A stretch of 64,000 bases of DNA from Desmodus rotundus (lineage: Eukaryota > Chordata > Mammalia > Chiroptera > Phyllostomidae), in the NCBI RefSeq assembly GCF_022682495.2, contig NC_071387.1:200114143-200178142 (forward strand), written 5' to 3'. Numbering within the stretch: the first letter of the stretch is position 1; each line of letters starts with the position of its first letter. A model generated the notes under the pieces. It was not told the DNA's origin. It made no database searches and saw nothing but the letters and a program-made list of their open reading frames with translations. This document shows positions 1 to 11,860 of this stretch, in pieces. Both the position numbers and the translations under genes were made by a program.

Positions 1-655
1 ATGTGGGTACAAAATATCTTGAAGGAGGAGAGAGAAACATGAAGAGGCAAAGCCTTGACAGCTTCATTTGGCACAATGACAGTTGCTGCTCCTTTCAGCC
101 ACTACTCTGTAATGTCAGCACAGGGCCAGGAATCTGGGTCACACAGCGGGTGGGCAGTCGGCACAGAGAGGTAAAGCTGGTGTGGTCTCAGCAGCAGCTC
201 TAGCAGCAACAATGCAATGTTTACCACTTCCCGGTGCCGCTTTCAAACATCACCATCTCAGATACTATCCAGAGCAGAAGCATGGGGCATAGCAGCCTCC
301 GAGGTGGACTATCAAACACATTGTCTCCACCCTCCAGGATGAACACGAGACATCCTACAATCTGGAGTGGAAGACAGGATATAATGTAGCCATGGAGTAG
401 ATCTAGTAGCAAAGACTCTACTCAACTGGCTCCACAGAGGGAGAGAGAGATGAACAGCAGGTGAGCAGCAAGCTGGCACTGAGCTCAAAGAGATGGGTCA
501 GAGAAGCAGTGGAGGGTACTAGGAGAAGTAACTGCCAATCGCTGCATCAGCCAGATGCGACTGATCCTCCTGCCTGCCAGTGTCATGCTACCCACAGAAA
601 ACAGAGACCTGGGGCGACAAACAGCAAGCTTGTGCTGGGAAGATTCCAGTCCATC
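1..655. other. Unrecognised sequence upstream of an L1 tail
   Basis: No gene or repeat family was recognised here. The stretch is moderately GC-rich, has only short reading frames and runs directly into the purine-rich L1 tail that starts near 660. It may be internal sequence of the same mobile element, or unique DNA into which a 5'-truncated L1 landed. I cannot tell which without a search. Confidence 0.3.
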
Positions 656-659
656 ATCT

Positions 660-872
660 GGTGAAAAAAGACAAGGAAACAAATACTGAAGAAAAGGAAA
701 GGGATACAACTCTAAAGGACACATGGAAAAAAACAAGCGGGGAGGGGGGTAGGTAGAGTCAGGGGAAGGAGGTGGGGATGGCTGGGGTGGGGGGGAGTGG
801 TAGGGGGAAAATGCAGACAACTGTACTTGAAAAACAATAGAATAAAAAATAATTTAAAAAAGGATACAGCCC
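660..872 (+). mobile_element. L1 3' UTR and poly(A) tail
   Basis: A G-rich, purine-only stretch is followed by the terminal motif CAACTGTACTTGAAAAACAA and an A-rich tail. The same order is seen at the end of the L1 at 26,993-27,465, which also carries recognisable ORF2 codons, so this is the 3' end of a related LINE-1. No ORF2 coding sequence precedes it, so the copy is severely 5' truncated or the upstream part is diverged. Confidence 0.6.
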
Positions 873-2400
873 ATAGCAGAGACCTGCTTATTTTAAAACA
901 GACAATACATGCTGAGAGTAGGTAAATGACAATTACCTCCAGTGACAGAATGAAGCAAACATGCTCTTAAATTGTTTAACTCTTCACCTGTCACCCAGCC
1001 CAATCTCTCTTTTCTGCTGGGTTCTAGGACCATCCACTTGCTTGGGTAGCTCTCAGGATTTAGCCACACAGAACTGCCCCTCTCTTAATTTCTTTTGCCG
1101 GGTTTGAATTCAGTCCATGTCTACATCTTTCATTTTTGCTCTTTGATATGTTTTTTGAAATACCAACGTAGTTCTTCTAACTGTACTCCACACATGGCCT
1201 GTTGCCTCTCCTTAGACGGACACCCTCGAGTCTGGCCTCAGCTCAGCCCCTGGGATCCAGAGCACACTCCGGCCCCTTTCTGCCCCGGACCTGGGTCTGG
1301 ATTGGGCCGTCTTACCTGGACACTGCATCACCATCCATGACGTTGAAAACTACTTGTTGAATCAATCTTTTGGAATCAATATGCCCATATGAGATTGGGC
1401 TTGTCTTAAAATTTTTTCAGAACATAAGAATATGGTATAAAGGTGTGACATAATATGATCTGATCTTCAAAGAATTGATATTCTACATATTCAGAGTTGA
1501 TCCATGTGGAGCAAGCAGGATGTTCTCTTTGTCCTGGGCATTTGATCTTGGACTTGGCATCTACTACTGATGCCTCTTAGCAAAGGGCATCCAAGGTTAC
1601 TTACTGACAACATGCAACTTTCTTCAGTGAGCACAATAACTGGTTCAGCCTCACTTTGGATGAAATAATCTAATATTCACTACTCAGTTATCTGGCGATA
1701 GCCAAGTTAAACACCTTTCTCCCTGTTTATTTTCCTTGAAATATTAACACCTGAACTGATGATACAAATATACTGGTCACTGGATACAAATATACTGGTC
1801 ACTTTATGTCAGAGCTTCTTAAGCTGGTGTCCATGAGTGGCTGATAATCACCCTGTGAATGCATTAATATTGTCTACAAAATGTTGAATCCATGTGCATT
1901 GTGTTTTCTGAAGAGAAAGCTTTATGACAAAAATCAAATGATTTCAAAAGGAATTAATGACTCCCATACAGGTTAAGCATTATTATTCAGTGTGAACTAA
2001 TGAATCACAATCTGGCTCATAGCTAGTTATTAGATGGATGCTATGCTTCGTGAATACCTTTACTATGTCCCACATTCCTGGCACGGTGCTCTGTGTTAAG
2101 AGAATATCAAGACTTGCAAACCAATTTCTTATATATTTGATTGAAATGGTCTCCTTTGGGTTCAAGATGGCAATAAAACTTCTGGTCTATAAAGCATAAA
2201 CTCAATTTAGTTGTTCAGAAATAACTAATCTCAAGTCTCCTAACCACCGTCCCAATCTACAAAACTTGAGAAGTCTCATGGCCGTGTGTCCTACTCCCAG
2301 GGGTGTGGCTGTGCTCCCAAACCATAGTGCTTAGTTCCTGCACTGGGCTGTCCTTCACATATTCTGATGCTAGAAACAATTGTCCAGCTATTTCTAATTA
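873..2400. other. Unique sequence, no gene seen
   Basis: AT-rich sequence with no convincing exon, RNA gene or recognised repeat. It contains one small perfect tandem duplication at 1,761-1,803, listed separately. Reading frames are short and lack recognisable protein motifs. Confidence 0.5.
1761..1803. repeat. Tandem duplication, 22-bp unit
   Basis: The unit GATACAAATATACTGGTCAC followed by TG occurs twice head to tail, the second copy ending one base short. The two copies are identical over 21 bases, which suggests a recent slippage or repair duplication. Confidence 0.9.
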
Positions 2401-2403
2401 TTT

Positions 2404-3305
2404 TTGGTGTACTACACTTTATTTTCCATTTTTTTTTCATGTTTACCCACTACCATTTGGTCCCTTTATACAACCTTCCCCTGCAATCACCCCACTGTTG
2501 TCTATGTCCATGAGTCCTTTTTCCTTTTTGCTCAATTCTTCCCCCTCTTTGCTGTTATCCTGCTCTCTATCCATGAGTCTGTCCCTCTTTTGCTGGTTAC
2601 TTCAGTTTGTTCATTAGATTCCACAAATGAGTGAAATCAGATGGTATTTGTCTTTCTCTGACTGGTTTATTTCACTTAGCATAATGTTCACCAGGTCCAT
2701 CCATACTGTCACAAGAGAGTAAAACTTTTTTCTTTTTCATGACCGAGTAGTATTCCATTGTATAAGTGTCCCGTAAGTGTTTTATACACTCATCTACTGA
2801 TGGACACTTGGACCGTTTCCATATCTTGGCTATTGTAAATAATGCTGCAGTCAGCATCTGGGTGCTTATGTTCTTTTGAATTAGTGTTTTGGGTTCCTTC
2901 AGATATATTTGTATTCTCAGAAGTGGGATTGCTGGGTCAAAAGACAGATTCATTTAACATTTTTTGAGGTATCTCCATACTGCTTTCCACAGTGGCTGCA
3001 CCAATCTGCATTCCCACCAACAGTGCACTAGGGATCCCCTTTCTCCACATCCTCACCGGTACTTGTTGTTTGTTGACTTATTGATGACGGCCATTCTGAC
3101 AGGTGTGAGGGAAAATCTCATTGTGGTTTTAATTTGCATTTCTCCGATGATTACTGACATTGAGCATCTTTTCATAAGTCTATCGGCCATATGTATGTCC
3201 TCTTTGGCAGAGTGTCTATTCAGGTCCTTTGTCCATTTTATAATTGGGTTGTTTGTTTTTTTGATGTTGAGTTTTATAAGTTTTTTATAAATTTTGGATA
3301 TTAAC
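2404..3305 (-). mobile_element. LINE-1, 5' truncated (ORF2 C-terminus and 3' UTR)
   Basis: Read on the minus strand, the segment encodes the end of L1 ORF2. The conserved tract around FDPAIPLL, the segment resembling AALFTIAKIW, and the CPSVDE and YTMEYYSVMKK motifs appear in the usual order. These are followed by a 3' UTR that ends near 2,404. The copy is truncated upstream of the reverse-transcriptase core near 3,305 and has stops and frame breaks, so it is inactive. The reading frame is best preserved at 2,672-2,953. Confidence 0.9.
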
Positions 3306-4020
3306 CCTTTTGGATATTAAATTTTGGACTTCTACTTTTTTTTCATTTAAACATGCTGTGCTTCAAAAAAAAATATGAATAAAAGAGCTGACCTCTCACA
3401 GTTCCCTCATCATGTCAAACATTTCTTCCTGTGAGGTTCTCACTTCTGTATTCTGTAACAGGGAAGTAGAAAAAATAAAGAATTTGGATGAAGAAGGAGG
3501 CATTTTGTCTACTCTTCCAGGGGTACAACAAAAGGGACTAACAAACATTTCTGGGCTTGGTTTATGCTCAGAAAGCTCTTTCCTTTGAAAAACGTGTTTG
3601 AATTGGGGAAAATTTAAGGATTTTGTGGTTTGCCTTTCTCATAAAATATTAAAGATCCTGAGTTAGTTCACCATGTCCCCCTTGGTGGGTTTAGAGACTA
3701 GACAAACACGTGCTAATTAATGTCATTCTGTTGATTTTAACATCTCTATGGGTGTCTCCCAACACCACTGTTGCTTGTATAAAAACTAAAATTCCAAAAT
3801 TTCCTTGTTACTGAGGGGAAAAAGCCAAATCCTCTTTAATATGAACTAAATTAAGGAATCTGACTACAGGAAAATAGTCTGTTTTTCTATTTCTTGAATA
3901 CATTCTCTCTAGGAGAATTTTTGCCTAAATATCAGTGAAGTAAGTCTTAGTCTTCCATGAAGTAAAATATTCCAGGACTGTGTCTTGGAGCAGCGTGACT
4001 GGTTATAAATCTTAGCTGAA
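3306..4020. other. Unique sequence, no gene seen
   Basis: AT-rich DNA between an L1 and a MIR. It opens with a short imperfect direct repeat containing TTTTGGATATTAA at the L1 edge. No open frame or family was recognised. Confidence 0.5.
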
Positions 4021-4021
4021 G

Positions 4022-4236
4022 GCAGAGTGGTATAGCAGAAAAATATGAACTTTAAAGCTTTAAAGCTCAATTCAATTCTCAATTTCACTACCTAGTAGTT
4101 AGGTGACTTTGGAAAAGTTATTTGTCTTCCTTGATCCTCACGTTTTTAACAGAAAAATTTAAACAGTAAAATAAACCTTTCTAGATTTTGTTAATGATAA
4201 AAGAGAACACATGTAAGTTGTTTAATTCAATGTGAA
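4022..4236 (+). repeat. MIR SINE relic
   Basis: The order of sequence matches the tRNA-derived MIR core: a region equivalent to the loss-of-function consensus 'tctgccacttactagctgtgtgacc' is recognisable around 4,085-4,120, followed by the 'cctca...tttgt' segment and a 3' end at 4,200-4,236. It is heavily diverged, as expected of a repeat that predates placental mammals, and abuts an MLT1A LTR. Confidence 0.55.
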
Positions 4237-4238
4237 GC

Positions 4239-4599
4239 TGTCATGGGCTGAATTGTAAACTCCCAAAATACATGTTGAAGCCCTAACCTGCAGTGGTTGT
4301 ATTGGAAATAGAGCCTTTAAAGAGGTAATTAAGGTAAAATGAGGCCATATGCATGGGCCCTAGTCCAATATGACTGGTAGATTCTTCCACATAGGAAGAG
4401 GAAATTGGGATGTAGAGCCATACACAGAGGAAAGACCATGCGAAGACACAGTAAGAAGGTAATCATGTGCAAGCCAAGGGGAGAGAGACACCATGACCTT
4501 GGACTTTTAGTCTCCAGGACTATGGGAAATAAATTTCTGTAGCGTAAGCCACCCAGTCTGTGGTATTTTGTTATAGCAATTCAAGCAAACTAATTCAGG
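4239..4599 (+). mobile_element. MLT1A-type MaLR solo LTR
   Basis: The start (GGGCTGAATTGTAAACTCCC), the internal 'agaggtaattaaggt' and 'ccatgcgaagacacag' segments and the end (CCACCCAGTCTGTGGTATTT, then AGCAAACTAATTCAG) follow the MLT1A LTR consensus in order. No internal retroviral sequence is present on either side, so this is a solo LTR of the ERVL-MaLR group. Full length for the family is about 370 bp, close to what is seen. Confidence 0.85.
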
Positions 4600-7500
4600 C
4601 TTATAATAGACTCTTGATGGATGAGAGTTATTATTGTTAGTTTTTCCAATGAGACATCAGATACAAATGTCTAAGTTGGGTAAACAGAACTGGTTCCCAG
4701 TCGATGGTAAGCAACTATCCACTGAATGAATTAAAGGACATACATAGGAAAGTATGAATTCTTAAAATCTCCCCAGCCAGCACACCACAGTACTAGAAAT
4801 TCCTGGCTCATTTAGGTGAAAGCATTGAAGAGTCCTTTTAAGATGCACATTAAGTTATTATCCTCCATTAATGTCTTTAGACTAATAATTTAGAAGATTG
4901 TAGCTAGTTTTATAGACCAGGATTTTGAGAGGATAATATCCAGAGGAAATAAGTTTTCAAAGGGGAGAGAGAGAAGGACAGCACAAGAGCCTAGTGTAGT
5001 GTGATAAGGAAACTCTTCCATAGAGTTTCCAAAGAAACGAAGAGACAGTGCCATGTGGTCACTGAGTTCAACAGCGATACCCCCCCCCACAATGAAGGTG
5101 CCAATAAAGGTACGCTGAAGGCAAATTTTCTCAAATTATAGTTTGCCCGTAGAAGAGACTTGCTTGTCCCTAGGATACCGCATCAGTGTGTGTGTGTGTG
5201 CGTGCATGTGTTGTTTTCTTCACACAAAGTTCCCCTGTAGAATCAGAACAGTCACACAGGACAATAAGTTACATTCATATTCAGACAAGGCAAGTTCAGT
5301 GATATCTCATTGGGCTACCACTAAGACACCCATGAAGAGAAGGATGAGTTTATAGGTGGTTAAAAAGAGACCTGAAGAAGGGGGTAAGGAAATACTGTAT
5401 TTTGCTGTGTATAATGCAGGCTTTGTTTCCCACGTTTTTGAGGGAGAAATAAGGATGCACATTTTACATGGGTGTAATGATTACCATACACTGAGAACAG
5501 GGAGGCCATGGAGACCAGCCACCACGTAGTAGAGACAAAAGAAACCCCAAATGCAGAAGAAATCATAGACTCAGAAAGCACAAAATATTCCCTACAAAGC
5601 CTGACAGCACCGTTACTCACTTCTCCCCCCTGTCTAAGTTAAATCCCAATCAGTGCAAGTTAAGGATATGTCACCTTGGAGAGCATTATTGAATGGCTTT
5701 CTTTAATAACTCTTCATAAATTGTAACCATCCTTTGACTTAGAGAAGCTAAAATAAAGTAAACTGAAGGAAAAAATAAAGCGATGAAGTAATTAAAGTAA
5801 GTAAATCAAATGTGTCCTAAAAGCAGAGAACTTTGGATTTGACTGCAAGTCAACACTGATGCCAAACAGTAAAAACAATTATTCCATGTGGTTGGGTTGT
5901 CAAGAAATAATGAAATCTGAGATTTTAAACTGGAAGGAAACTTATAGACATCAACTTCACCATTTACAAAATGATGGGGTTGAACCACACAAATCTAAGG
6001 ACCATTTCAGCCAGATTACTTTTGTGATTATGTAACTTCCTTTCAATCTTGCTGCTTATCAAGTATTAGCAATGACTATAATGGCCAACCAATGCTAACA
6101 TTAAATGACATGAAACATGTAATTGTAAATTATCAAGAGGACTCATTGCTAAGTCAGATCATTTCCCAAAACACAAGTTCAGGGTTCTCTATTAGGCTTT
6201 TACTTTTCAAATGACCAGCCCAAAAGTGAGGTATGAGGTCATTCCTTGGACAATGAATTCTTGTAACTTTAGTTCACTGAATCTGAGTTTCATTTAACAT
6301 TTTCTGTTTGCTGCCCATTTCATGACAGTTCCAACTTATTCACCAATGACACCTTCTACATCTGGTACAGACTGTGGAGCCCACGATGCCCTGAAGCAAA
6401 CGCCCAGGATCCCTCTGGTAGAAAAACTTTCCATTCCAGTAAAATATCTAAGACACTGTTTTATAAACTGGTGATGAAAAGCAATTGTCAGCAACAGCAC
6501 ATACGTGATTGCAAAATGCTTGTTAATAAAATATATCTCAAACACAATAGCTTGCTTTAAAAAATAGTTTAAAATGCCTCAGATCTTAAAGTCAGCAGAA
6601 TAAAAGCAGCCAAACAAGCACATGAACTTGTGAAAATCAATGGGAATTTAACCTTAGGTTCTCCTTACATCTTGTTGGAAATGAAGGTAGGACTATTGGC
6701 GGTAGCTTTAAAGTATTGCTTAAGAGGACTGTCCAGCACCAAACACGAGATCCATTTCTGTCAATCTAGTTTGCACGTTTGCTGAGGGTGAGGTCCATGT
6801 CTTGCTCATCTTTGTGCCTTCAACAGAATTTCACAGAAAACATAACAGGCATTTTGCATACATCAGTGGGATACGTGAAATAAAGAGTTACTCTTACAAA
6901 CTGGGGTCTTTTAGAAGCATTAGAAGTTCTTCTAACTAGAGCTAATTTATAAAGGGTAATTTTCCTTGGGGAGTTTTTGTCTTATGTGGGCCTGGACTGG
7001 AGACACTAATAAAACAGAATGAATTAAAAATGAATTTTAAAAAAGGATAAATGTAATTCAAATAGCATTGAAAGATTAATATTTGGGGGCCACCTTTGTT
7101 TAAATATGAAATATGCTGTGAAGTGTAAAACATTTCCAGTAAACAATAAGAGTTAAAGAAATATGGCTGGAAACAGCATGTGATTTGTTAGTACACATTT
7201 GCGTATGAAATCATGCAAACATATGTAATATATCCACACACAGCTAGGAAAGCTTAACTGAAAGGGAGATTATTTCTGCCATTTTTTTGAATGGGTTGCT
7301 TAGCCTGCCTTCTCCATTTCATGTTTTTGAACTTGAGAAAGTCATAAGTCTTTCTAAGGCACTGCAGTCCAGGTGCAGGCTGAGTTACGATTTGTTTCTT
7401 GCTCCTGAAACTTTAGTGTGGTGTATTAATTTGAAAGATGACAATGTTCCCTATCACCATCCTGTGTGAAAGGAAAACACTCAACAAAACAGATGAAAAT

Positions 7501-8330
7501 TATTTCCCAGGTCTCCTGGGGTTTCCCATGGGTGTCATTGAAGAGAAATCGACCATATGTATTTTACTCCTCTGAAACGTGTAGTAGTCACACATTCACA
7601 CCAGGTACGTTGCATTCTCTGCTTTTGTAACAATCCTCCTGGGTAATAGCAATCGACAATATAGTTTTAAAAAAACCCCTACCCTTCAATCCATCAAACT
7701 AGAATAAGGATTCACTTGCTTGAATAATCCAGGGATGACATTCAAATAAAGTACATTATACACCGTTTTCCCTCCCTGCTGAGGGGCACGTGCACTTGGA
7801 GGAACAGACGGATCTCATTGCTTCCTGATAAGGTCAGAGGAGCTTAGGTAGAATATAGTGATGCTTAACTCTCCTTGGTTTTGCCTCTGGAGCCACAAGG
7901 CTGTTACCATGACTACAAAACTGCAGTTGCTACGGCTTCCACAGACGCATCTGATGTCAAGGCTTGCGGGTGGCCCAGCACAAAAGCTATTACTTTATGT
8001 TGTTTTCAAGAAGTCTCTGCATAGTAGTAGAGAACCAAAATAATCCCAGGTAAACAAGGTTTCCTATACTTTTCCATGTAGACAGAAAGTTCTTCTTCAA
8101 AGTGGGAGTAAATGATCCAAACAAATCCATTTCTCCCAATTAGCTGGTCAGAAAAGTAAATGTGAGTTAAAGGGGGGGAAATATGCGCAACCATTAGAGA
8201 AATATAGAAATACTGTTTTACTTACCATTTTCTAGATGTATGGAGAATTTAATATAACCTCACACAACTCTGTAAACCATTTATATTGACAACCTACAGC
8301 AGCCAACTCACTGTTTGCTAAGAAGGAGCA
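4600..8330. other. Mostly unique sequence, no gene seen
   Basis: No exon or RNA gene was supported in this 3.7-kb stretch. There is a short TG run near 5,187-5,203, and a weak resemblance to an L2 3' end near 6,760-6,890. The remaining sequence looks like single-copy AT-rich DNA. Confidence 0.5.
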
Positions 8331-8334
8331 GCAG

Positions 8335-9297
8335 TGTTACAGAACAGACCCGGGGGGTGGTGAACAATATACTATTACCAAAAGGACCCCCCTTTCTCTC
8401 TGGGGGTCCCCCCACTACTAGGTTCCCCTTGCCTGCCACCAGAAGAAAGACATCTCTCAATGCCAGAGATTGGTGAAAAGGAAAGGAATTATTTATTTAA
8501 AAGTTACACAGACTTAGAGTAATGACTTAATGTCTTCATTAAAATACTAAAGTCCTCTAGAATATCCACAGACACACACAGTCCTTCCTTCTCCCTCTGC
8601 CCAGTCTGGGGTACCGTATCTCAGGAAAAGAAGTCCGTGATTCAGGCTCCTGCCACCATCAGCTTTGTCACCGCCTCAGGGTCCCCACTCTGCCAAAGCC
8701 GCGAGGTTCTCTCCGCCTACTCTACCAAGGCTGCGTGGTCCTCTCGCCCTTCTCTGCCAAAACCACATGACCCTCTCTCCAGTCTGGCTGCAGTGCCTGG
8801 GTTTAAATCCCAGTGCCCGGCTTCCTCTGCAGCCCCATTTCCAACTCCTCCCACAATCAGTTACACCTGCCAGCATTGCCTATTCTTTCAGCTTTACTGG
8901 GCTGCCACAGTAAGTCTGAGCAGGTGTGGCCCCATGACATGGAGCCAATCATCTCCAAGCTCTCACACAGGTGCTGTAACCAGGGGGAGTTGCTTCCCAG
9001 TTATATATTGGGTGGAAGTCACTCCCATCCCCTTGGCTCAAAGCATTGCCACAGCTATTTAACACATCTATGAAACCAGTTAAAGGTTATAGATATGTTA
9101 AATGACTGTGCCAGGGGTTAGCTGCTATACAAAACAGCTCTGAATGGCCCTGCTCCATGTGTCTCTTCCCCCAGTTCAGGCTTGTGGGGGTGAGGACATC
9201 CTATATATATTTTTCTAATATTTCCTGGGCCCTTTGAATTCTGGACCCCATTACAAATCCCTATTTGGGGCCCCCCTCTTGGCTGCACCCTGTTCCA
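8335..9297 (-). mobile_element. Solo LTR of a bat endogenous retrovirus, copy 1
   Basis: On the minus strand the element begins TGGAACAGGGTGCAGCC and ends TCTGTAACA, so it has the TG...CA ends of a retroviral LTR. It is flanked by the direct repeat GCAG at 8,331-8,334 and 9,298-9,301, consistent with a 4-bp integration duplication, although the site is CAG-rich. It aligns almost end to end with the plus-strand element at 59,937-61,217. An AATAAA polyadenylation signal lies on the minus strand at 8,492-8,497. No gag, pol or env remains next to it. The U3 minisatellite that is long in copy 2 has only about three to four units here (about 8,686-8,790), which explains most of the length difference. 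Confidence 0.85.
8492..8497 (-). promoter_or_regulatory. LTR polyadenylation signal, copy 1
   Basis: AATAAA on the minus strand sits about 160 bp from the 3' end of the LTR and marks the R region. The same signal occurs at the matching place in copy 2. Confidence 0.75.
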
Positions 9298-9404
9298 GCA
9301 GCAGCATTACAAAGCATGAACACAGCAAATGAGAATCAGAAAACGAGACGGGTAACTCGTCCGCAACCTTGCCTCTCCAATAGCTAGTATCGATCTTTTC
9401 TCTT

Positions 9405-9722
9405 TGTCTGTTTTTCAGCTTTGTTGAAGTATGGCTGACAACTAATCATTGTATTGATTGACAAATACGTAAATCATATATATTTAAGGTATACAGTGTG
9501 ATGTTTTGATATGCCCATACCTTGTGAAATGGTACCACCAGTCAAGGTAATTAACCTATCCATCAGCTTATATATTTACCTTTCTGTGTATGTGTGTGTG
9601 TGTGTGTGTTTGGTGAGAACACTTCGAATCTATTCTCTTAGCAAACTTAGAGTGTACAATCAACTATGGTCACCATGTCCTACACTAGGTCTCCATAATT
9701 TATTAATCTTATAAACTGAAAG
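9405..9722 (-). mobile_element. Old L1 3' UTR fragment
   Basis: The plus strand reads as the reverse complement of the L1M-type 3' UTR. Segments equivalent to 'tttgttgaagtat', 'tatatatttaaggtatacagtgtgatgtt' and 'ctcttagcaaacttag' appear in the expected order. A TG microsatellite (about 9,585-9,609) lies within it, as it often does in this subfamily. No coding sequence is present. The longer phrases here are described from the consensus pattern; the match is by recall. Confidence 0.7.
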
Positions 9723-9940
9723 TTACTTCTTCACGGACGCCTTTCCTGACACCACACCAGATTCCTTCCCCGTGGTTTATCCTCCTAGAGTGCTTTGCCT
9801 TACTTCATAGGACTCAGCACACTTGTACTGAACTTCAGTTTTCCCTTCTAGACCCTACAAGGGCAAGTCCATCACAGCTCCATCGCCCACCACAAAGCCT
9901 ACAACAGTGCTCAACACATAGGCGCTAACTGGTTTAAAAG
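9723..9940 (+). repeat. L2 LINE 3' end relic
   Basis: The stretch resembles the L2 3' terminal region: 'cctttcctgac', a proline-rich 'ccc' run, then 'gggcaagtcc' and 'cagtgctcaacacatag' before the end. It is ancient and diverged. Confidence 0.6.
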
Positions 9941-10960
9941 ACAAGGACAGGCTTGTTTGGGGAGGGGCAAGTTGTCCAGTGTGCCTCAAGTAGGAGGTTC
10001 ATGAGATGAAATAGTAGAAGATGAGTGTGGGGTGATATTTTCCAGAATCTTCCAAGCCAAAGGGGAGCCAGCATAGGACTCTGGGCTGGGGTGTGATGAG
10101 GTCAATGTGGGGTGTATTCGCATTGCTTCCTACTTGAAATGGAGGGCAGACCGTGGCAAACCATGTTGGTTTGTCCTGTCTCTCTCACAATGTCAGGTGT
10201 CTGGAGTCACAGCCATTGGTGCTCATAAGCATACACTTGGTCATAAGAATATTCGGCAGCCAGCATTTCTTCATGATGTGATTTACAACGTGTCAGTGTT
10301 ACCCGACAACACAGAGTTATGAAATTTTCAGTTCTCCAGATGCTATCGTGGTTTTACTACCACCTTGCTCTGGGACAAGAAAGGATCATTTAAAAATAAG
10401 TCTAGGAAATACCCTAAACTACGCACAGGTCGGATCCTCTATGGGGAACAAAAGCAGAGCTCGGGCAACAGCAGTATCACTTCTCTGTTTTCTACGTGAA
10501 GAGAGAACAATCAACACTACCCTACAAACGCGAGCTGCCCTGAACAGCAGACTCCGAGAGGACGATGCAAAATGAAGTGCGAGCGCAGAGAAACGAAGGC
10601 TGTACTTTTCAGTTTCATTGTCTTCTACCGCGAAGCACAAAGTTTATCGGCAACCGTCTGGCCTCCAAACCTATCTTTCCTTCTAGAATGTAGCCCTCGG
10701 GGACTGTGAGTCAGTGGTGATCACTCATGCTCAGCAGGCATAGCTCCAGACTCTTCTTTCTGGACATTGTCAGGTCTGCACGGCCTCTTCTGTATCTGGT
10801 TCTCTGCCAGGAACACTCAATAAACAACAAGGAATGAGAGCAGTTGATACTATTTTGCAGGGTTTTCTGAAACCAAATAAAGCACATACTAATCGTTAGC
10901 TAGACGTACCAGAAAGACTACAGTCTAACTTGGGAAGCCCTGGGACACGCCAGTCAAGAT
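9941..10960. other. Unique sequence with a CpG-rich pocket
   Basis: No gene was recognised. Between about 10,420 and 10,670 the sequence holds roughly a dozen CpG dinucleotides, many more than neighbouring single-copy DNA, although the stretch is too short and too AT-rich for a CpG island. Short frames are open on both strands, which is usual for such composition. Confidence 0.45.
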
Positions 10961-10961
10961 A

Positions 10962-11375
10962 CCAGCTGTGGAGTCTGGACAAAACTCCTGGCCCTGCCAT
11001 CTCTTAGTTGTGTGACCTGAAGCAAGTTATTATTGAGTAATGTACCCAATGCCATACACGTTTTAACACTTCCTGCTTGCCAGCTACTTTACACTAATAT
11101 ATGATCTCCTTGTTCCACGTAGGAAACTGAGGCAAAGAGGTTAAGTAACTTGCCCAAGACCACATAGGTGATGCCGGGGAGAGCCAGACTTCTAACTCCA
11201 GCAGTCTGGCTTCTAGAACTTGCTCTCACATTACAGTCTCTAAGCCTCAGTTTCTTCTCTGAAACAGTTACAACAATACCTACACTGTAGGATTGTTGAG
11301 ATTTAAGTGAAAAAATATATGTAAAATGCTTAACACAGTGTCAGCATATAGTAGATTCTCAAATGATAGGTGTTA
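10962..11375 (+). repeat. MIR SINE split by a second repeat
   Basis: The 5' part (to about 11,032) carries the MIR phrase around TGTGTGACCTGAAGCAAGTT. The 3' part resumes near 11,216 with CTAAGCCTCAGTTTCTTCTC and runs to the 'gcttaacacagtgtcagcatatag' end. The phrase interrupted in the middle is contiguous in the MIR consensus, so the intervening DNA arrived later. Confidence 0.7.
11033..11215 (-). repeat. MIR SINE nested inside the previous MIR
   Basis: The segment contains GAAACTGAGGCAAAGAGG and TAAGTAACTTGCCCAAGACC, the reverse complement of the MIR core. It lies in the opposite orientation to the element it interrupts, and its edges coincide with the break in that element. Confidence 0.65.
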
Positions 11376-11544
11376 TAATCAATAATCCATGATATTTATG
11401 ATCTTGAGAATATTAACCACATACTCAATTATCAGTTATCCACATGAGTATTTTTCGTTTTCTTTTTGGGTTGTTTGGGTCTGTAATTTGTTTGGATGTC
11501 CTCTTCTGAGTACAACTCTGGGATATTGCCCACTTGCTTGGTTA

Positions 11545-11860
11545 ATTATAGTATTCTTTCCCCCGCTGATCCTTAAATATTTGTGTTCCTCTGTGTTTGA
11601 TACTCATATCTCTAGTACTTAGCATAGACCCTTTTACCTATGAGCATTTGAAATGGCTATTTGATTAGGAAAATGATTTGAATGTTTTAAAAATGGAAGA
11701 ACGTATATAACACCAGCAATGCATCCAAATGAGTGGCTTCACCCTGTGGTTAGAATGGAAACAGACAGGCTGGCATCCCAGCCAGTTCTTCAGAGGAGGA
11801 AAATGGATGAAGAAGAATAGAATCTGGGCCTGGGGCAGACGAGCATTGATCGAATGTTCA
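11545..11860. repeat. Left arm of a near-palindrome
   Basis: The reverse complement of this segment aligns with 12,300-12,605. Over about 230 bp (11,550-11,777 against 12,374-12,605) I counted roughly 20 differences, so identity is about 90 percent, with few gaps. Shared blocks include GCCACTCATTT, ATATACGTTCTTCCATTTTT and TAAGTACTAGAGATATGA. I do not recognise either arm as a known transposon. Confidence 0.85.
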
